Source: CBDHEY01 sp965262305 (GTDB taxonomy: Bacteria; Pseudomonadota; Gammaproteobacteria; Pseudomonadales; Cellvibrionaceae). From it: DNA of 64,000 nucleotides. This document shows positions 1 to 7,856 of the stretch, one piece after another. The notes beneath the pieces are model-generated. The model ran no database searches, was not told the origin of the DNA, and was given only the letters and a program-made list of their open reading frames with translations. Positions within the stretch are counted from its first letter, which is position 1. Every line of letters starts with the position of its first letter. The stretch spans positions 124,001 to 188,000 of the forward strand of contig CBDHEY010000002.1 of NCBI GenBank assembly GCA_965262305.1. The letters run 5' to 3'. A program made the position numbers and the translations under genes.

Positions 1-307
1 GCAACTCACTTGCTGAAAGCAACTTTACGCCGGGTGATATTAGCACATAGTCACCAATTGTTATTTTTCCCTGTTCTTGTTTACTTTGCCAGCAGCTGAT
101 ACCGACTGGGTGTTCAGCTGAACAAATTATGTGAAGATGATTTCCTGCATGAATATTTTTTCCAAAAAGTTTAAGCTTGTCAGGTCTGTGAATGACCGGT
201 TTTATACCTAAAGAATCAAATTGGGGACGAATGATTTGATCTGTGTATCTCTCGTTGAGCCATTGAAGAAAATTTTTAATGAAAAGCGGCCGATGGTCTT
301 TGCGCAA
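1..307 (-). CDS. Hexapeptide-repeat acyltransferase, N-terminal part (runs off window)
   Basis: The minus strand is open from 307 to the window edge and encodes about 102 residues, beginning LRKDHRPLFIKNF and ending ISPGVKLLSASEL at the boundary. A TTG at 307 with AAAAGG about nine bases upstream is the likely start; a TGA lies in frame just above it. The PQFDSLG segment and the IGDYVLISPGVKLLSAS stretch resemble the first turns of a left-handed beta-helix in the LbH acyltransferase family, which acetylates sugars of surface polysaccharides. It is divergent from the methyltransferase at 344. The catalytic His would lie outside the window. The family is recognised by similarity remembered from related proteins; the acceptor is unknown. 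Confidence 0.6.
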   Translation of the reverse strand, partial: MRKDHRPLFIKNFLQWLNERYTDQIIRPQFDSLGIKPVIHRPDKLKLFGKNIHAGNHLHIICSAEHPVGISCWQSKQEQGKITIGDYVLISPGVKLLSASEL

Positions 308-343
308 TTTGTGTAACCTTTTTCAATTCAGTTGAGATTTATA

Positions 344-976
344 ATGAATTCTAGCGTAAGTGTCACTCAGTGGCTTAATAAAAATAACGTAAAAGGCTTC
401 CTTGCATCTGATGAAGGAGAAGCCTTGTTTGAATTGGCTGTCGAGGTTTGTCATTTAGGACCTTGCTTAGAGATTGGGAGCTATTGTGGAAAATCAACCA
501 TTTATCTTGCTGCAGCGTGTAATTTAATGGATGGTGTTGTTTATGCGGTGGATCATCATCAGGGATCGGAAGAGCATCAAATAGGAGAAGAATATCACGA
601 TGCAGATTTGTTCGATAATGCTCGCCATTGTATAAATAGCTATCCTTATTTTTTAAAGAATATTCAGCTGGCGATGGTCGATCATTGCGTAATTCCCGTT
701 CTCGCTGAATCAAAAAAGGTAGCAAAATATTGGGATACACCTTTATCGTTAGTTTTTGTAGATGGTGGTCATTCTCCAGAAATGGCGATGAATGATTGTT
801 TAAATTGGTCGGACAAGATCTGTGATGGCGGTTTTATTGCGATACATGATATTTTTGAGAAACCGGATGAAGGTGGTCAAGGTCCATATTTAGGACTTCA
901 AGCTATACTAAAAAAAGAGGGGTTTCACCTTGTTAAAAAGGTGAATTCGATGGCAATTGTAAGTCGAACAATTTAG
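344..976 (+). CDS. Class I SAM-dependent methyltransferase (Methyltransf_24 type)
   Basis: A protein of about 210 residues with a Rossmann-type methyltransferase core. The glycine motif LEIGSYCGKSTIYLA near residue 40 is the SAM-binding loop, and LVFVDGGHSPEMAMND with CDGGFIAIHDIF are the later strands, with an acidic residue and the HD pair typical of Methyltransf_24 enzymes. An upstream TTG at 332 is in frame, but ATG 344 (MNSSVSVTQW) is the more natural start. It is probably cotranscribed with the gene 28 bp downstream. The nearby glycosyltransferase, acyltransferase and second methyltransferase suggest modification of a surface glycan or a secondary product, but the substrate cannot be read from the sequence. 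Confidence 0.7.
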   Translation: MNSSVSVTQWLNKNNVKGFLASDEGEALFELAVEVCHLGPCLEIGSYCGKSTIYLAAACNLMDGVVYAVDHHQGSEEHQIGEEYHDADLFDNARHCINSYPYFLKNIQLAMVDHCVIPVLAESKKVAKYWDTPLSLVFVDGGHSPEMAMNDCLNWSDKICDGGFIAIHDIFEKPDEGGQGPYLGLQAILKKEGFHLVKKVNSMAIVSRTI

Positions 977-1004
977 AGTTAAAAATAGGTTCTTATATTT
1001 TTTT

Positions 1005-1481
1005 ATGAATAGTCAATTGTTTTTAAATGCACTGGTGACAGAACTCGAGCCACAAAGCATAATTTATGCTGGTGATCTTGCAGAGAAAGCAGTGGTCGAC
1101 TATCTAGCGAAAAAAACACAAAAAGAACATGTTCCGGCTGAGAAAATAACTTTAACAGATATCGACTTGATAAGTGTTGATCAACAGTTTCAACTTGCGA
1201 TCATATCTCAAGGTTTTGATGGTAAGAATATAGAAGAAGAGACTGTAATGCTCGGGAAGATGAGGAATTTTTTTGCTCGTCAGATAATATTGTTTATAGA
1301 CAATCAATCCAATTGGACAGTAAAAAAACTTATTGCAATGGGTTTTAAACGAGAGCAGATTTTTTCATCAGAGCAATTAGTCTGTTATAGCTACGATATT
1401 AAAACCTATAATAAGAAGCGAGAATGGAATAATTCTAAAAATTGGGCTAATCCAGAAATGTGGAATAAAGCACGATGGTAA
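1005..1481 (+). CDS. Conserved hypothetical protein, DUF6231-like
   Basis: A 158-residue soluble protein without signal peptide or membrane segment. It has a degenerate Rossmann-like look: IIYAGDLAEKAVVDYL near the start, then LISVDQQFQLAIISQ and a hydrophobic FARQIILFIDN strand, as in a methyltransferase core that has lost its SAM-binding glycines. The C-terminus is rich in Trp and Asn (NNSKNWANPEMWNKARW), an ending I associate with the DUF6231 family of Pseudomonas-like bacteria. It starts 28 bp after the methyltransferase and converges on the toroid protein gene. No function is known to me; the family name is tentative. Confidence 0.55.
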   Translation: MNSQLFLNALVTELEPQSIIYAGDLAEKAVVDYLAKKTQKEHVPAEKITLTDIDLISVDQQFQLAIISQGFDGKNIEEETVMLGKMRNFFARQIILFIDNQSNWTVKKLIAMGFKREQIFSSEQLVCYSYDIKTYNKKREWNNSKNWANPEMWNKARW

Positions 1482-1499
1482 TGATTCAGCAAAAAAGCC

Positions 1500-2564
1500 T
1501 TATTTTATTTCTGAAGGTTGAGTAAAAATGTTTTGTGCATTTGTGAGTCCATAAATCGCATCGGCAGCTAAAATGAATGCACCCGCTGTCCAGCTTGTTT
1601 TTTCCTTTGGCCATATAACACTATTTTGAAAGTTATAACCCGTCCAAAATCCACCATCGCTATCTTGCCAGTCTAGTAAATTTTGGTGGATCAATTTTGC
1701 CTTTTCTTTTTGTCCTGAAGCTACGAGTGATAGCACGAGTTCGCAAGTCTCTGCCACGGTCATCCAAGGTTGATCGTTAACACATCGACAGCCTAGGTTA
1801 TCAATATAAAATTCACTCCATTTTAGTTGTAATCGCGCGAATGCTTCTTCTTTTGAAAGAGCTCCAGATAAAATGGGATAAAACCAATCCATCGAAAAGC
1901 GATCTTTACTATCCCAGGTTCTGTCAAACCTATCTGGCCTAGTTCTTAAAACACTGAGGAGTTTGTAATAGGCATCTTGCCATGTGGATTTCGGTGATTC
2001 AATTTTATTTGCTATTTTTATCGCAGATTCAAGACTCCTTAATATTGAAGAGCAGGCTGTTACCAGTGCATCTTTGGGTAAATCTTCTTGGGACGAGATT
2101 GCCCACTGTATATCTCCCTCTGGAGTTTGATGCGAAATTACAAATTCGATTGCTCGCTCTAGGGAAGAAAAGCTTTGTTTCAAAAAAAATAAATCAGCGG
2201 TTATCAGGTAGTACTGCCATAGTCCTGTAGCAATATAAGCGACAAAATTCGTTTCGACTTTATATTGTTCAGCCGCGAATTTATCTTTTAAATAATAGTT
2301 AGCGAACCAGGATCCGTCGGCATTTTGATTTCGAAAAAGCCAGGAGTAAGCATTTTTTGCAGAGTCAATTTCATCTGCGATCGTCAACGCCATAGCAGCT
2401 TCTATATGATCCCATGGATCAAGCTTTCCTTTTGGGTACCAACGAATTGCACCTTCAGTATCTTGGCAAGTCAATATATATTCTTTTGCGAGGTTCAATG
2501 ATGAATTTATCACATCTCTCGAGAGGGGATATTCTTTTGCATTGGAAGAGTGTTGAGTACTCAA
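1500..2564 (-). CDS. Alpha/alpha-toroid (prenyltransferase/squalene-cyclase fold) protein
   Basis: A 354-residue soluble protein with repeated QDTEGAIRWY, QNADGSWFANY and QDSDGGFWTGY segments. These are the QxxDGxW-like QW motifs of the alpha/alpha-barrel shared by squalene cyclases and protein prenyltransferases. The DxDD proton-donor motif of true cyclases is not seen, so it is more likely a catalytically different relative. It is the last gene of a minus-strand run with the SAM methyltransferase (7 bp upstream), GT4 glycosyltransferase and thioredoxin, which indicates an operon. Database names such as prenyltransferase may mislead. Fold assignment is good; activity is unknown. Confidence 0.7.
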   Translation of the reverse strand: MSTQHSSNAKEYPLSRDVINSSLNLAKEYILTCQDTEGAIRWYPKGKLDPWDHIEAAMALTIADEIDSAKNAYSWLFRNQNADGSWFANYYLKDKFAAEQYKVETNFVAYIATGLWQYYLITADLFFLKQSFSSLERAIEFVISHQTPEGDIQWAISSQEDLPKDALVTACSSILRSLESAIKIANKIESPKSTWQDAYYKLLSVLRTRPDRFDRTWDSKDRFSMDWFYPILSGALSKEEAFARLQLKWSEFYIDNLGCRCVNDQPWMTVAETCELVLSLVASGQKEKAKLIHQNLLDWQDSDGGFWTGYNFQNSVIWPKEKTSWTAGAFILAADAIYGLTNAQNIFTQPSEIK

Positions 2565-2571
2565 AGTGTGA

Positions 2572-3267
2572 TTACCGTTTTACAAAATATAATACAAGGC
2601 TTTTTCCCATGATTGGATTTAAACATTTTTCCAATATTCGGGTAATCCATGGTCTTTTCATTAAATCCCATACGAGTAATTTATGATATAAGCGAATGAG
2701 TCTCATGTCTTCTCCTTTTGACCAGAACGCACAACGTAACCACCAGTATGGAGAATGGAGCGCATGAGCCCAGTGTTTGTGCCTCAAATCAAAATTATCT
2801 ACAAAAAGTTGTTTTATTTTTGATTCTTTAAAGATGCGGATGTGGCCACCCTTGACCTCGTGATATGCATGGCTGAGCAGCCAGCATATTTTTTCTGGCC
2901 AGAATCGGGGAACACTAATAGCCAGTGATCCTCCGGGTTTTAAAACTCTGTTTATTTCCTTTACTATTTGTTCTAATCCGTGGATATGCTCCAGTACTTC
3001 TGAACAAATAATGTGATCGAAACTTTCATCGGAGAAAGGCAGTGACAAACCTGAACCTTCTATCGCTAAGCTAGATATTGGCACTTCAAAAAAATTTGAA
3101 ATTTTATTTTTTGCTTCCTTTAGATCTTTAATGTTAATGTCTAAATAATAAATATTAATGCCGTCATATAGTCCTGCAGAAATTGTGTGTCGACCCTCTC
3201 CACATCCTAGATCCAAGATACTTTGGTGCGGTTTAAGGTTCAGTTGGTTGAGCTGGATCGTTTCCAA
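2572..3267 (-). CDS. Class I SAM-dependent methyltransferase (Methyltransf_11)
   Basis: A 231-residue methyltransferase. Motif I is ILDLGCGEGRHTISAGL near residue 18, followed by an acidic strand-2 end (YLDINIKDL), FDHIICSEVLEHI as motif IV, and VLKPGGSLAISVPRFWPE as the post-core signature. This set is typical of UbiE/BioC-like enzymes acting on small molecules. It lies between the GT4 gene (26 bp upstream) and the toroid gene (7 bp downstream), all on the minus strand. A role in tailoring the product of the neighbouring glycosyltransferase is inferred. The SAM-binding fold is clear; the acceptor is unknown. Confidence 0.8.
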   Translation of the reverse strand: METIQLNQLNLKPHQSILDLGCGEGRHTISAGLYDGINIYYLDINIKDLKEAKNKISNFFEVPISSLAIEGSGLSLPFSDESFDHIICSEVLEHIHGLEQIVKEINRVLKPGGSLAISVPRFWPEKICWLLSHAYHEVKGGHIRIFKESKIKQLFVDNFDLRHKHWAHALHSPYWWLRCAFWSKGEDMRLIRLYHKLLVWDLMKRPWITRILEKCLNPIMGKSLVLYFVKR

Positions 3268-3293
3268 TTTGGATGTTTACTTACATTTTTTAG

Positions 3294-4589
3294 TTAATAA
3301 AGAATCTGATAATAATAATCTGAAAGTTGTTCTGCGACGCTATTCCATGAAAAATTTTTTTCAATATGCATTCTTCCCTTCTTTCCCAAAGCTAATTGTT
3401 CATTTGGATTAGCGATTAAATAGCGAATATTCTCTACAAGGGCGCCCGTATCACCAGCAGGATAGGTGAGCGCTGCTTGACCAGCAATTTCTTTTTGTGC
3501 ACCGCCATTGCTGGCAACAACGGGCAATCCACAAGCCATAGCTTCTGCCAAAGGTAGTCCAAACCCTTCGTAGAGCGAAGGGCATACTGCAATAGACGAT
3601 TGGGCGTATTTTTCAATAAGAGTCTTTTCGCTAATGTTTGAGCTAAATGAAACGTGTTTTTTGATTCCTAGCTTTGCAATTAAAGCAACGGTGGAATCTT
3701 TTGGCTTTCCTATTATATTAAGATGCAGTTGTGGAAATTGATCGACCAGCTGACTCATTGCCTTTAAAAGATGCGGTAGACCTTTTATTGGTTGATCGGA
3801 AGATGCCGTTGTAATTAGCTGATAACTTCTTCTTGTCGTATTTTCTAAGGGGCGGAATGTATTTGTATCGACACCATTATGTATTACACGAATTTTTTGC
3901 GCGGATATTCGAAAATATTTAACGATGTCTTCTTTCGAGGTTTCAGAAACTGTAATAATGTTCTCAAGATTGTCTGCAACTTTTTCCTGCATTTTTAGAA
4001 AACTATACCAACGCCGTTTTAAGGCCCGCATAAACCAATCTTTTTCATCGTTGATCGCGATTTCTAAATCTCGATGAATTGGGTGGTGAATAGTACTTAC
4101 TACTCTCTGATGATTGCGAGACAGCTTTAAGAGTCCGTAAGCTAAAGATTGATTATCGTGGATGATATCGTAATGAGTACCCCATAATCGTTTTACAATT
4201 CGCTCGCCAAAAGTATAGGGTTCAGCGAAACTACCAGATACCTTGCTCCACCATTCGTAAAGGTCTAATGCTGATGTAAAGTGCTTTGGCCTCAGAGCGG
4301 TAAATACATTTTCTACTGAATACAAGTCAAGGCTTGGTATTTTTATGAGTTTTACTTGACTGTCTAACTCTGGATAAGGTGGTCCTGAGTATACATCTAC
4401 TTCATGCCCTAGAAGGGTAAGACTTCGGCTCAAATGACGTATGTAGATGCCTTGTCCCCCAACGTGCGGATGACTGCGGTATCCGAGTAATGCAATTTTA
4501 AGTGGACGATCTTGTCCCGTAGAAAGATGGTTCAAAGCATTGCTTTGGTTTTGCCGATTTAAGCAATGCTGCATAAAATTCGATTGCAA
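3294..4589 (-). CDS. Glycosyltransferase family 4 protein
   Basis: A 431-residue GT-B glycosyltransferase. The N-terminal domain begins KIALLGYRSHPHVGGQGIYI and carries the glycine-rich acceptor loop; the C-terminal domain has the retaining GT4 signature EGFGLPLAEAMACGLPVVAS with its E-x7-E pair, which binds the nucleotide-sugar donor. Retaining transfer from UDP- or GDP-sugar to a glycan or lipid carrier is the family reaction. About 28 residues precede the conserved start, so translation could begin at a later codon. It leads into the methyltransferase and toroid genes and lies downstream of the thioredoxin gene. Sugar and acceptor are not predictable. Confidence 0.85.
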   Translation of the reverse strand: MQSNFMQHCLNRQNQSNALNHLSTGQDRPLKIALLGYRSHPHVGGQGIYIRHLSRSLTLLGHEVDVYSGPPYPELDSQVKLIKIPSLDLYSVENVFTALRPKHFTSALDLYEWWSKVSGSFAEPYTFGERIVKRLWGTHYDIIHDNQSLAYGLLKLSRNHQRVVSTIHHPIHRDLEIAINDEKDWFMRALKRRWYSFLKMQEKVADNLENIITVSETSKEDIVKYFRISAQKIRVIHNGVDTNTFRPLENTTRRSYQLITTASSDQPIKGLPHLLKAMSQLVDQFPQLHLNIIGKPKDSTVALIAKLGIKKHVSFSSNISEKTLIEKYAQSSIAVCPSLYEGFGLPLAEAMACGLPVVASNGGAQKEIAGQAALTYPAGDTGALVENIRYLIANPNEQLALGKKGRMHIEKNFSWNSVAEQLSDYYYQILY

Positions 4590-4649
4590 TATTTTGTTAG
4601 AATTAGCTCGCAGCCTATTCTGCGAAAACTCCGAGATAGGATAGCTAAT

Positions 4650-5150
4650 TTATAACAAACTGACAAATTGCTCTGGACTAAAGGTTAAGGGTAGTTTTTT
4701 CACCTTGTTTCCATTTTGATCAATAACGACAAGGGTTGGAAAGCCAGAGACTTGATATTTTTTCATAAATGCTTCGCCCTCTTTAGATTCATACTCAATT
4801 CGAGCAAACACGTAGTTTTGATCAATCGCTTTTTGCACCTGGTCATTAGCAAGTACATCTTGATCGAGTTTTCGACAAGACGGACACCATATAGCGGAAA
4901 GGTCAGCCAAAACCAGTTTGTTTTCACGCTTAGCCTTAGAAAGCGCTTGATCAAGCGATAGCAATTCTAAGCCGGTTTCATCTAACGCTTGTCTTCCGAG
5001 ATACGATTGAATTTCAACATTGCCAAAATATACTACTGCAATTATGGCGACAAATGGCAACCAAGATTTAGCAAAAGCTAAGAGTTTATTTTCCGATTTA
5101 GTATTATCGTCGTTCAAGTCTTCTTTTTTGGGTGAGTTTTCTTCGGACAT
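4650..5150 (-). CDS. Membrane-anchored thioredoxin-like protein
   Basis: A 166-residue protein with a charged cytoplasmic tail of about 27 residues, one membrane helix (LPFVAIIAVVYFGNV, about residues 31-45) and a periplasmic thioredoxin domain. The active site is WCPSC, followed by RKLDQDVLANDQV, as in the DsbD C-terminal/thioredoxin_7 family. The cis-Pro loop is present (VSGFPTLVVID). It probably reduces or isomerises disulfides of envelope proteins. It is transcribed away from hisB and lies 60 bp upstream of the GT4 gene. The redox partner is unknown, since no DsbD-like membrane reductase is in the window. Confidence 0.8.
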   Translation of the reverse strand: MSEENSPKKEDLNDDNTKSENKLLAFAKSWLPFVAIIAVVYFGNVEIQSYLGRQALDETGLELLSLDQALSKAKRENKLVLADLSAIWCPSCRKLDQDVLANDQVQKAIDQNYVFARIEYESKEGEAFMKKYQVSGFPTLVVIDQNGNKVKKLPLTFSPEQFVSLL

Positions 5151-5249
5151 GAGTGTGATCTTCGATTTAGATAAGTGAGTTTAGGCGAGTCTATTATTAA
5201 AAGATGAAATTTAATCACCTGAGACAATCTTCAATAGGAATCAGTTCCC

Positions 5250-5278
5250 TGGCTCTAAACTATTTCAAGCCGTATAAT
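5250..5278 (+). promoter_or_regulatory. Possible sigma-70 promoter for hisBHF
   Basis: A perfect TATAAT at 5273-5278 lies about 55 bp before the hisB start. At 17-bp spacing the -35 hexamer TGGCTC matches the consensus weakly. No leader peptide rich in His codons is visible, so attenuation of the enteric kind is unlikely. Confidence 0.35.
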
Positions 5279-5332
5279 TCGCCTAAAACCTGCGTTAAGT
5301 TAGCTGTAGTAAAATTAAATTTGTGAATATAT

Positions 5333-5926
5333 ATGAATCAACGAGTTGCAAAAGTACAACGAGATACCTTAGAAACAAAGATATCTGTTAGTTTAAATTT
5401 AGATGGTACAGGAGAGTCAAAATTTGATACGGGAGTGCCTTTTTTAGAGCATATGATGGATCAAATAGCTCGCCATGGACTCATCGACCTTGATGTTGTT
5501 TGTAAGGGAGATACCCATATTGATGACCATCATAGTGTTGAAGATACGGGAATTACAATCGGTCAAGCAATTACCGAGGCGATTGGTGATAAGCGCGGTA
5601 TCCGTCGCTATGGACACGCTTATGTTCCTTTGGATGAGGCGCTTTCTCGTGTCGTCATCGATTTTTCTGGTCGCCCAGGTTTGGTAATGAACGTACCTTT
5701 TACCCAAAAACGGATCGGTCAGTTTGATACGGAACTGTTTTATGAATTTTTTCAAGGCTTTGTGAATCACGCAAAAGTCACTCTTCATATCGATTGTCTG
5801 AGAGGTCATAACGCACACCACCAGATCGAAACGGTTTTTAAAGCTTTTGGTCGTGCATTAAGGATGGCCATAGAGATGGATCCGAGGATGGGGCAGACGC
5901 TACCTTCTACAAAAGGTGCGCTCTGA
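5333..5926 (+). CDS. hisB: Imidazoleglycerol-phosphate dehydratase HisB
   Basis: A 197-residue monofunctional IGP dehydratase (EC 4.2.1.19), which makes imidazole acetol-phosphate in histidine synthesis. It has the two Mn-binding histidine clusters, FLEHMMDQIARHG and DDHHSVEDTGI, their repeats (FEGFVNHAK-like region and HNAHHQIETVFKAFGRALR), and the standard length of the stand-alone enzyme without the HisN phosphatase domain found in enterics. It opens a hisB-hisH-hisF operon with a 9-bp gap to hisH. The ATG at 5333 gives the canonical MNQRVAKVQRDTLET start. Confidence 0.97.
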   Translation: MNQRVAKVQRDTLETKISVSLNLDGTGESKFDTGVPFLEHMMDQIARHGLIDLDVVCKGDTHIDDHHSVEDTGITIGQAITEAIGDKRGIRRYGHAYVPLDEALSRVVIDFSGRPGLVMNVPFTQKRIGQFDTELFYEFFQGFVNHAKVTLHIDCLRGHNAHHQIETVFKAFGRALRMAIEMDPRMGQTLPSTKGAL

Positions 5927-5935
5927 GGCATAATT

Positions 5936-6604
5936 ATGACCACTCAAAAAATTGCGGTTATTGATTACGGCATGGGAAATCTCCATTCCGTTGTAAGTGC
6001 CATTGCCAAAGTAGCGCCTCAACACCAGGTTGTGGTGACAAACGATAGCAGCGAAATAGCGTCAGCTGATCGTGTTATTTTTCCAGGTGTAGGCGCTATA
6101 CGAGATTGCATGGCAGAAATCTTGAGGTTGGGAATTGATAAAATCCTTGCAACAGAGATAGCGTCAGGTAAACCTGTTTTGGCTATTTGTGTTGGTATGC
6201 AGGCGCTCATGGAATTTAGCGAAGAAAACGAAGGTGTTGATTGTTTGGGACATTTTAAGGGTAAAGTAAAATTTTTTTCTGATGCTCAAGTATTCAAGGA
6301 TGCCAATGCGATCAATTCTGATACTCCGAGGTTAAAAGTACCTCACATGGGTTGGAATCAGGTTGAATTAAGTCGCCATCCACTCTGGGAAAAAATAGAG
6401 AATCTAAGTCGCTTTTATTTTGTCCATAGCTATTTTGTAGATATTGAAGAGCCAGCGATAGAAACAGCAAAATGTCGATACGGTGTCGATTTTACTGCAT
6501 CAATTGCAAGAGAGAATGTTTTTGCGGTGCAATTCCACCCGGAGAAAAGTCATACAAACGGACTTCAGCTTTTAAAAAACTTTGTGGATTGGAAAGTTAG
6601 TTAG
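5936..6604 (+). CDS. hisH: Imidazole glycerol phosphate synthase glutaminase subunit HisH
   Basis: A 222-residue class I glutamine amidotransferase that feeds ammonia to HisF. It shows the N-terminal IAVIDYGMGNLHSV, the oxyanion strand and nucleophile Cys in AICVGMQALMEFSEE, and the catalytic His-Glu pair in VQFHPEKSHTNGLQLL. It is slightly longer than many HisH proteins because of an insert around residues 105-120. The hisF start follows 12 bp after its stop, where hisA is usually found in related bacteria. Confidence 0.96.
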   Translation: MTTQKIAVIDYGMGNLHSVVSAIAKVAPQHQVVVTNDSSEIASADRVIFPGVGAIRDCMAEILRLGIDKILATEIASGKPVLAICVGMQALMEFSEENEGVDCLGHFKGKVKFFSDAQVFKDANAINSDTPRLKVPHMGWNQVELSRHPLWEKIENLSRFYFVHSYFVDIEEPAIETAKCRYGVDFTASIARENVFAVQFHPEKSHTNGLQLLKNFVDWKVS

Positions 6605-6616
6605 CGAGTTTATATT

Positions 6617-7390
6617 ATGAGTTTAGCGAAGCGCATCATTCCTTGTTTAGATGTTGATCAAGGACGAGTGGTAAAAGGCGTGCAGTTTGTCGATATTCGC
6701 GATGCAGGCGATCCAGTGGAAGTCGCTAAAAAGTACAATGAGCAAGGTGCGGATGAACTCACATTTCTAGATATTACGGCAAGTCACGAAGATCGGGAAA
6801 CAACTGCTCATATCGTCGAAAAAATTGCAGCGGAAGTGTTTATTCCTTTGACTGTTGGTGGTGGTATACGCGAACTCAACGATATTCGAAGGATGCTTAA
6901 TGCCGGAGCCGATAAGGTATCAATCAACTCTGCTGCTGTGAAAAACCCAGAGTTTGTTCGAGAAGCAGCACAAAGATTTGGTTCTCAATGTATCGTAGTA
7001 GCCATTGATGCTAAACGTGTGAATGATAATGGTGAACCTGACAAATGGGAAATCTTCACGCACGGCGGTAGAAAACCCACAGGTATTGATGCTGTGGATT
7101 GGGCTATTAAAATGGAAGGCTACGGCGCAGGTGAAATTTTACTCACTAGCATGGATCGAGATGGTACTAAAAATGGATTCGATCTTGGCGTGACGAGAGC
7201 AATCAGTGATGCGGTAAATGTTCCTGTGATCGCTTCTGGTGGCGTAGGTGAGCTAAAGCATTTAGTGGAAGGCGTGACACAAGGTCGTGCAGATGCAGTT
7301 TTAGCTGCGAGTATCTTTCATTTTGGTGAGCATTCGGTACCCGAAGCAAAAGAATATATGAGAGAAAATGGAATTGAAGTCCGATTGTAA
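6617..7390 (+). CDS. hisF: Imidazole glycerol phosphate synthase cyclase subunit HisF
   Basis: A 257-residue (beta/alpha)8 barrel that closes the imidazole ring of IGP and releases AICAR, using ammonia from HisH. The two catalytic Asp residues lie in IIPCLDVDQGRVVKG (Asp11) and VVAIDAKRVN (about Asp130). The phosphate-binding motifs LTVGGGIRELNDI and IASGGVGELKHL are both present. It is clearly HisF and not HisA: ITASHEDR and the HGGRKPTGIDAVDWA loop are HisF features. It is last in the operon, and an inverted repeat overlaps its stop codon. Confidence 0.97.
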   Translation: MSLAKRIIPCLDVDQGRVVKGVQFVDIRDAGDPVEVAKKYNEQGADELTFLDITASHEDRETTAHIVEKIAAEVFIPLTVGGGIRELNDIRRMLNAGADKVSINSAAVKNPEFVREAAQRFGSQCIVVAIDAKRVNDNGEPDKWEIFTHGGRKPTGIDAVDWAIKMEGYGAGEILLTSMDRDGTKNGFDLGVTRAISDAVNVPVIASGGVGELKHLVEGVTQGRADAVLAASIFHFGEHSVPEAKEYMRENGIEVRL

Positions 7391-7399
7391 TCGGACTTC
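7376..7399. terminator. Hairpin between convergent hisF and DUF6316 gene
   Basis: Perfect 11-bp arms GAAGTCCGATT and AATCGGACTTC enclose the hisF stop codon region. No clear T-tract follows on either strand, so it may be a bidirectional transcription end or an mRNA-stabilising 3' hairpin. Confidence 0.45.
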
Positions 7400-7412
7400 G
7401 TAGAATTCGGAA

Positions 7413-7634
7413 CTAAGCAGCAGCTTGGCCGTATTTTTCCAACGTTTGCACTACAGATGGCTCTGCGTGAATAATGAAATCAATAAAGTCGCTAGCACCT
7501 AGTTCTGCCTCAGAAAGCGAATCGAATGGCCCGATATTTACGCCTTCACGAGTTCTATAGTACCAGTATTCATCTTTCTCGAAGAATCTAGATGATTGTC
7601 TAACTTCATTTCCGTTTTCACCAATTCGGTTCAT
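7413..7634 (-). CDS. Small conserved protein, DUF6316-like
   Basis: A 73-residue cytosolic protein (MNRIGENGNEVRQSSRFFEKDEYWYYRTREGVN...). The core FEKDEYWYYRTREGVNIGPFDSLSEAE has the look of a small GYF-like beta domain (G-P-F-D after an aromatic-rich strand), here found alone. I associate it with the DUF6316 family of gammaproteobacteria. It has its own upstream region of about 220 bp and converges on hisF. Function is unknown. Confidence 0.65.
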   Translation of the reverse strand: MNRIGENGNEVRQSSRFFEKDEYWYYRTREGVNIGPFDSLSEAELGASDFIDFIIHAEPSVVQTLEKYGQAAA

Positions 7635-7856
7635 ATTTACACCTCATTCCTATTTTTCCGTGAGAGACATGCAACTCACACAATATCGCACAATTTGGCG
7701 TCAAAATGTATTGTATCAGTTACTGTTGAGCAAATTATAGACTTTCTTTTTGTGAAAGTCGCATTTTTTTTCTAAAAAACACTGTGAATTTTTCACAAGC
7801 CTCTATTTTACTGGGCTTGGGCACCGCTTATTTTATTAAAGCCGAACCTTAATCAA

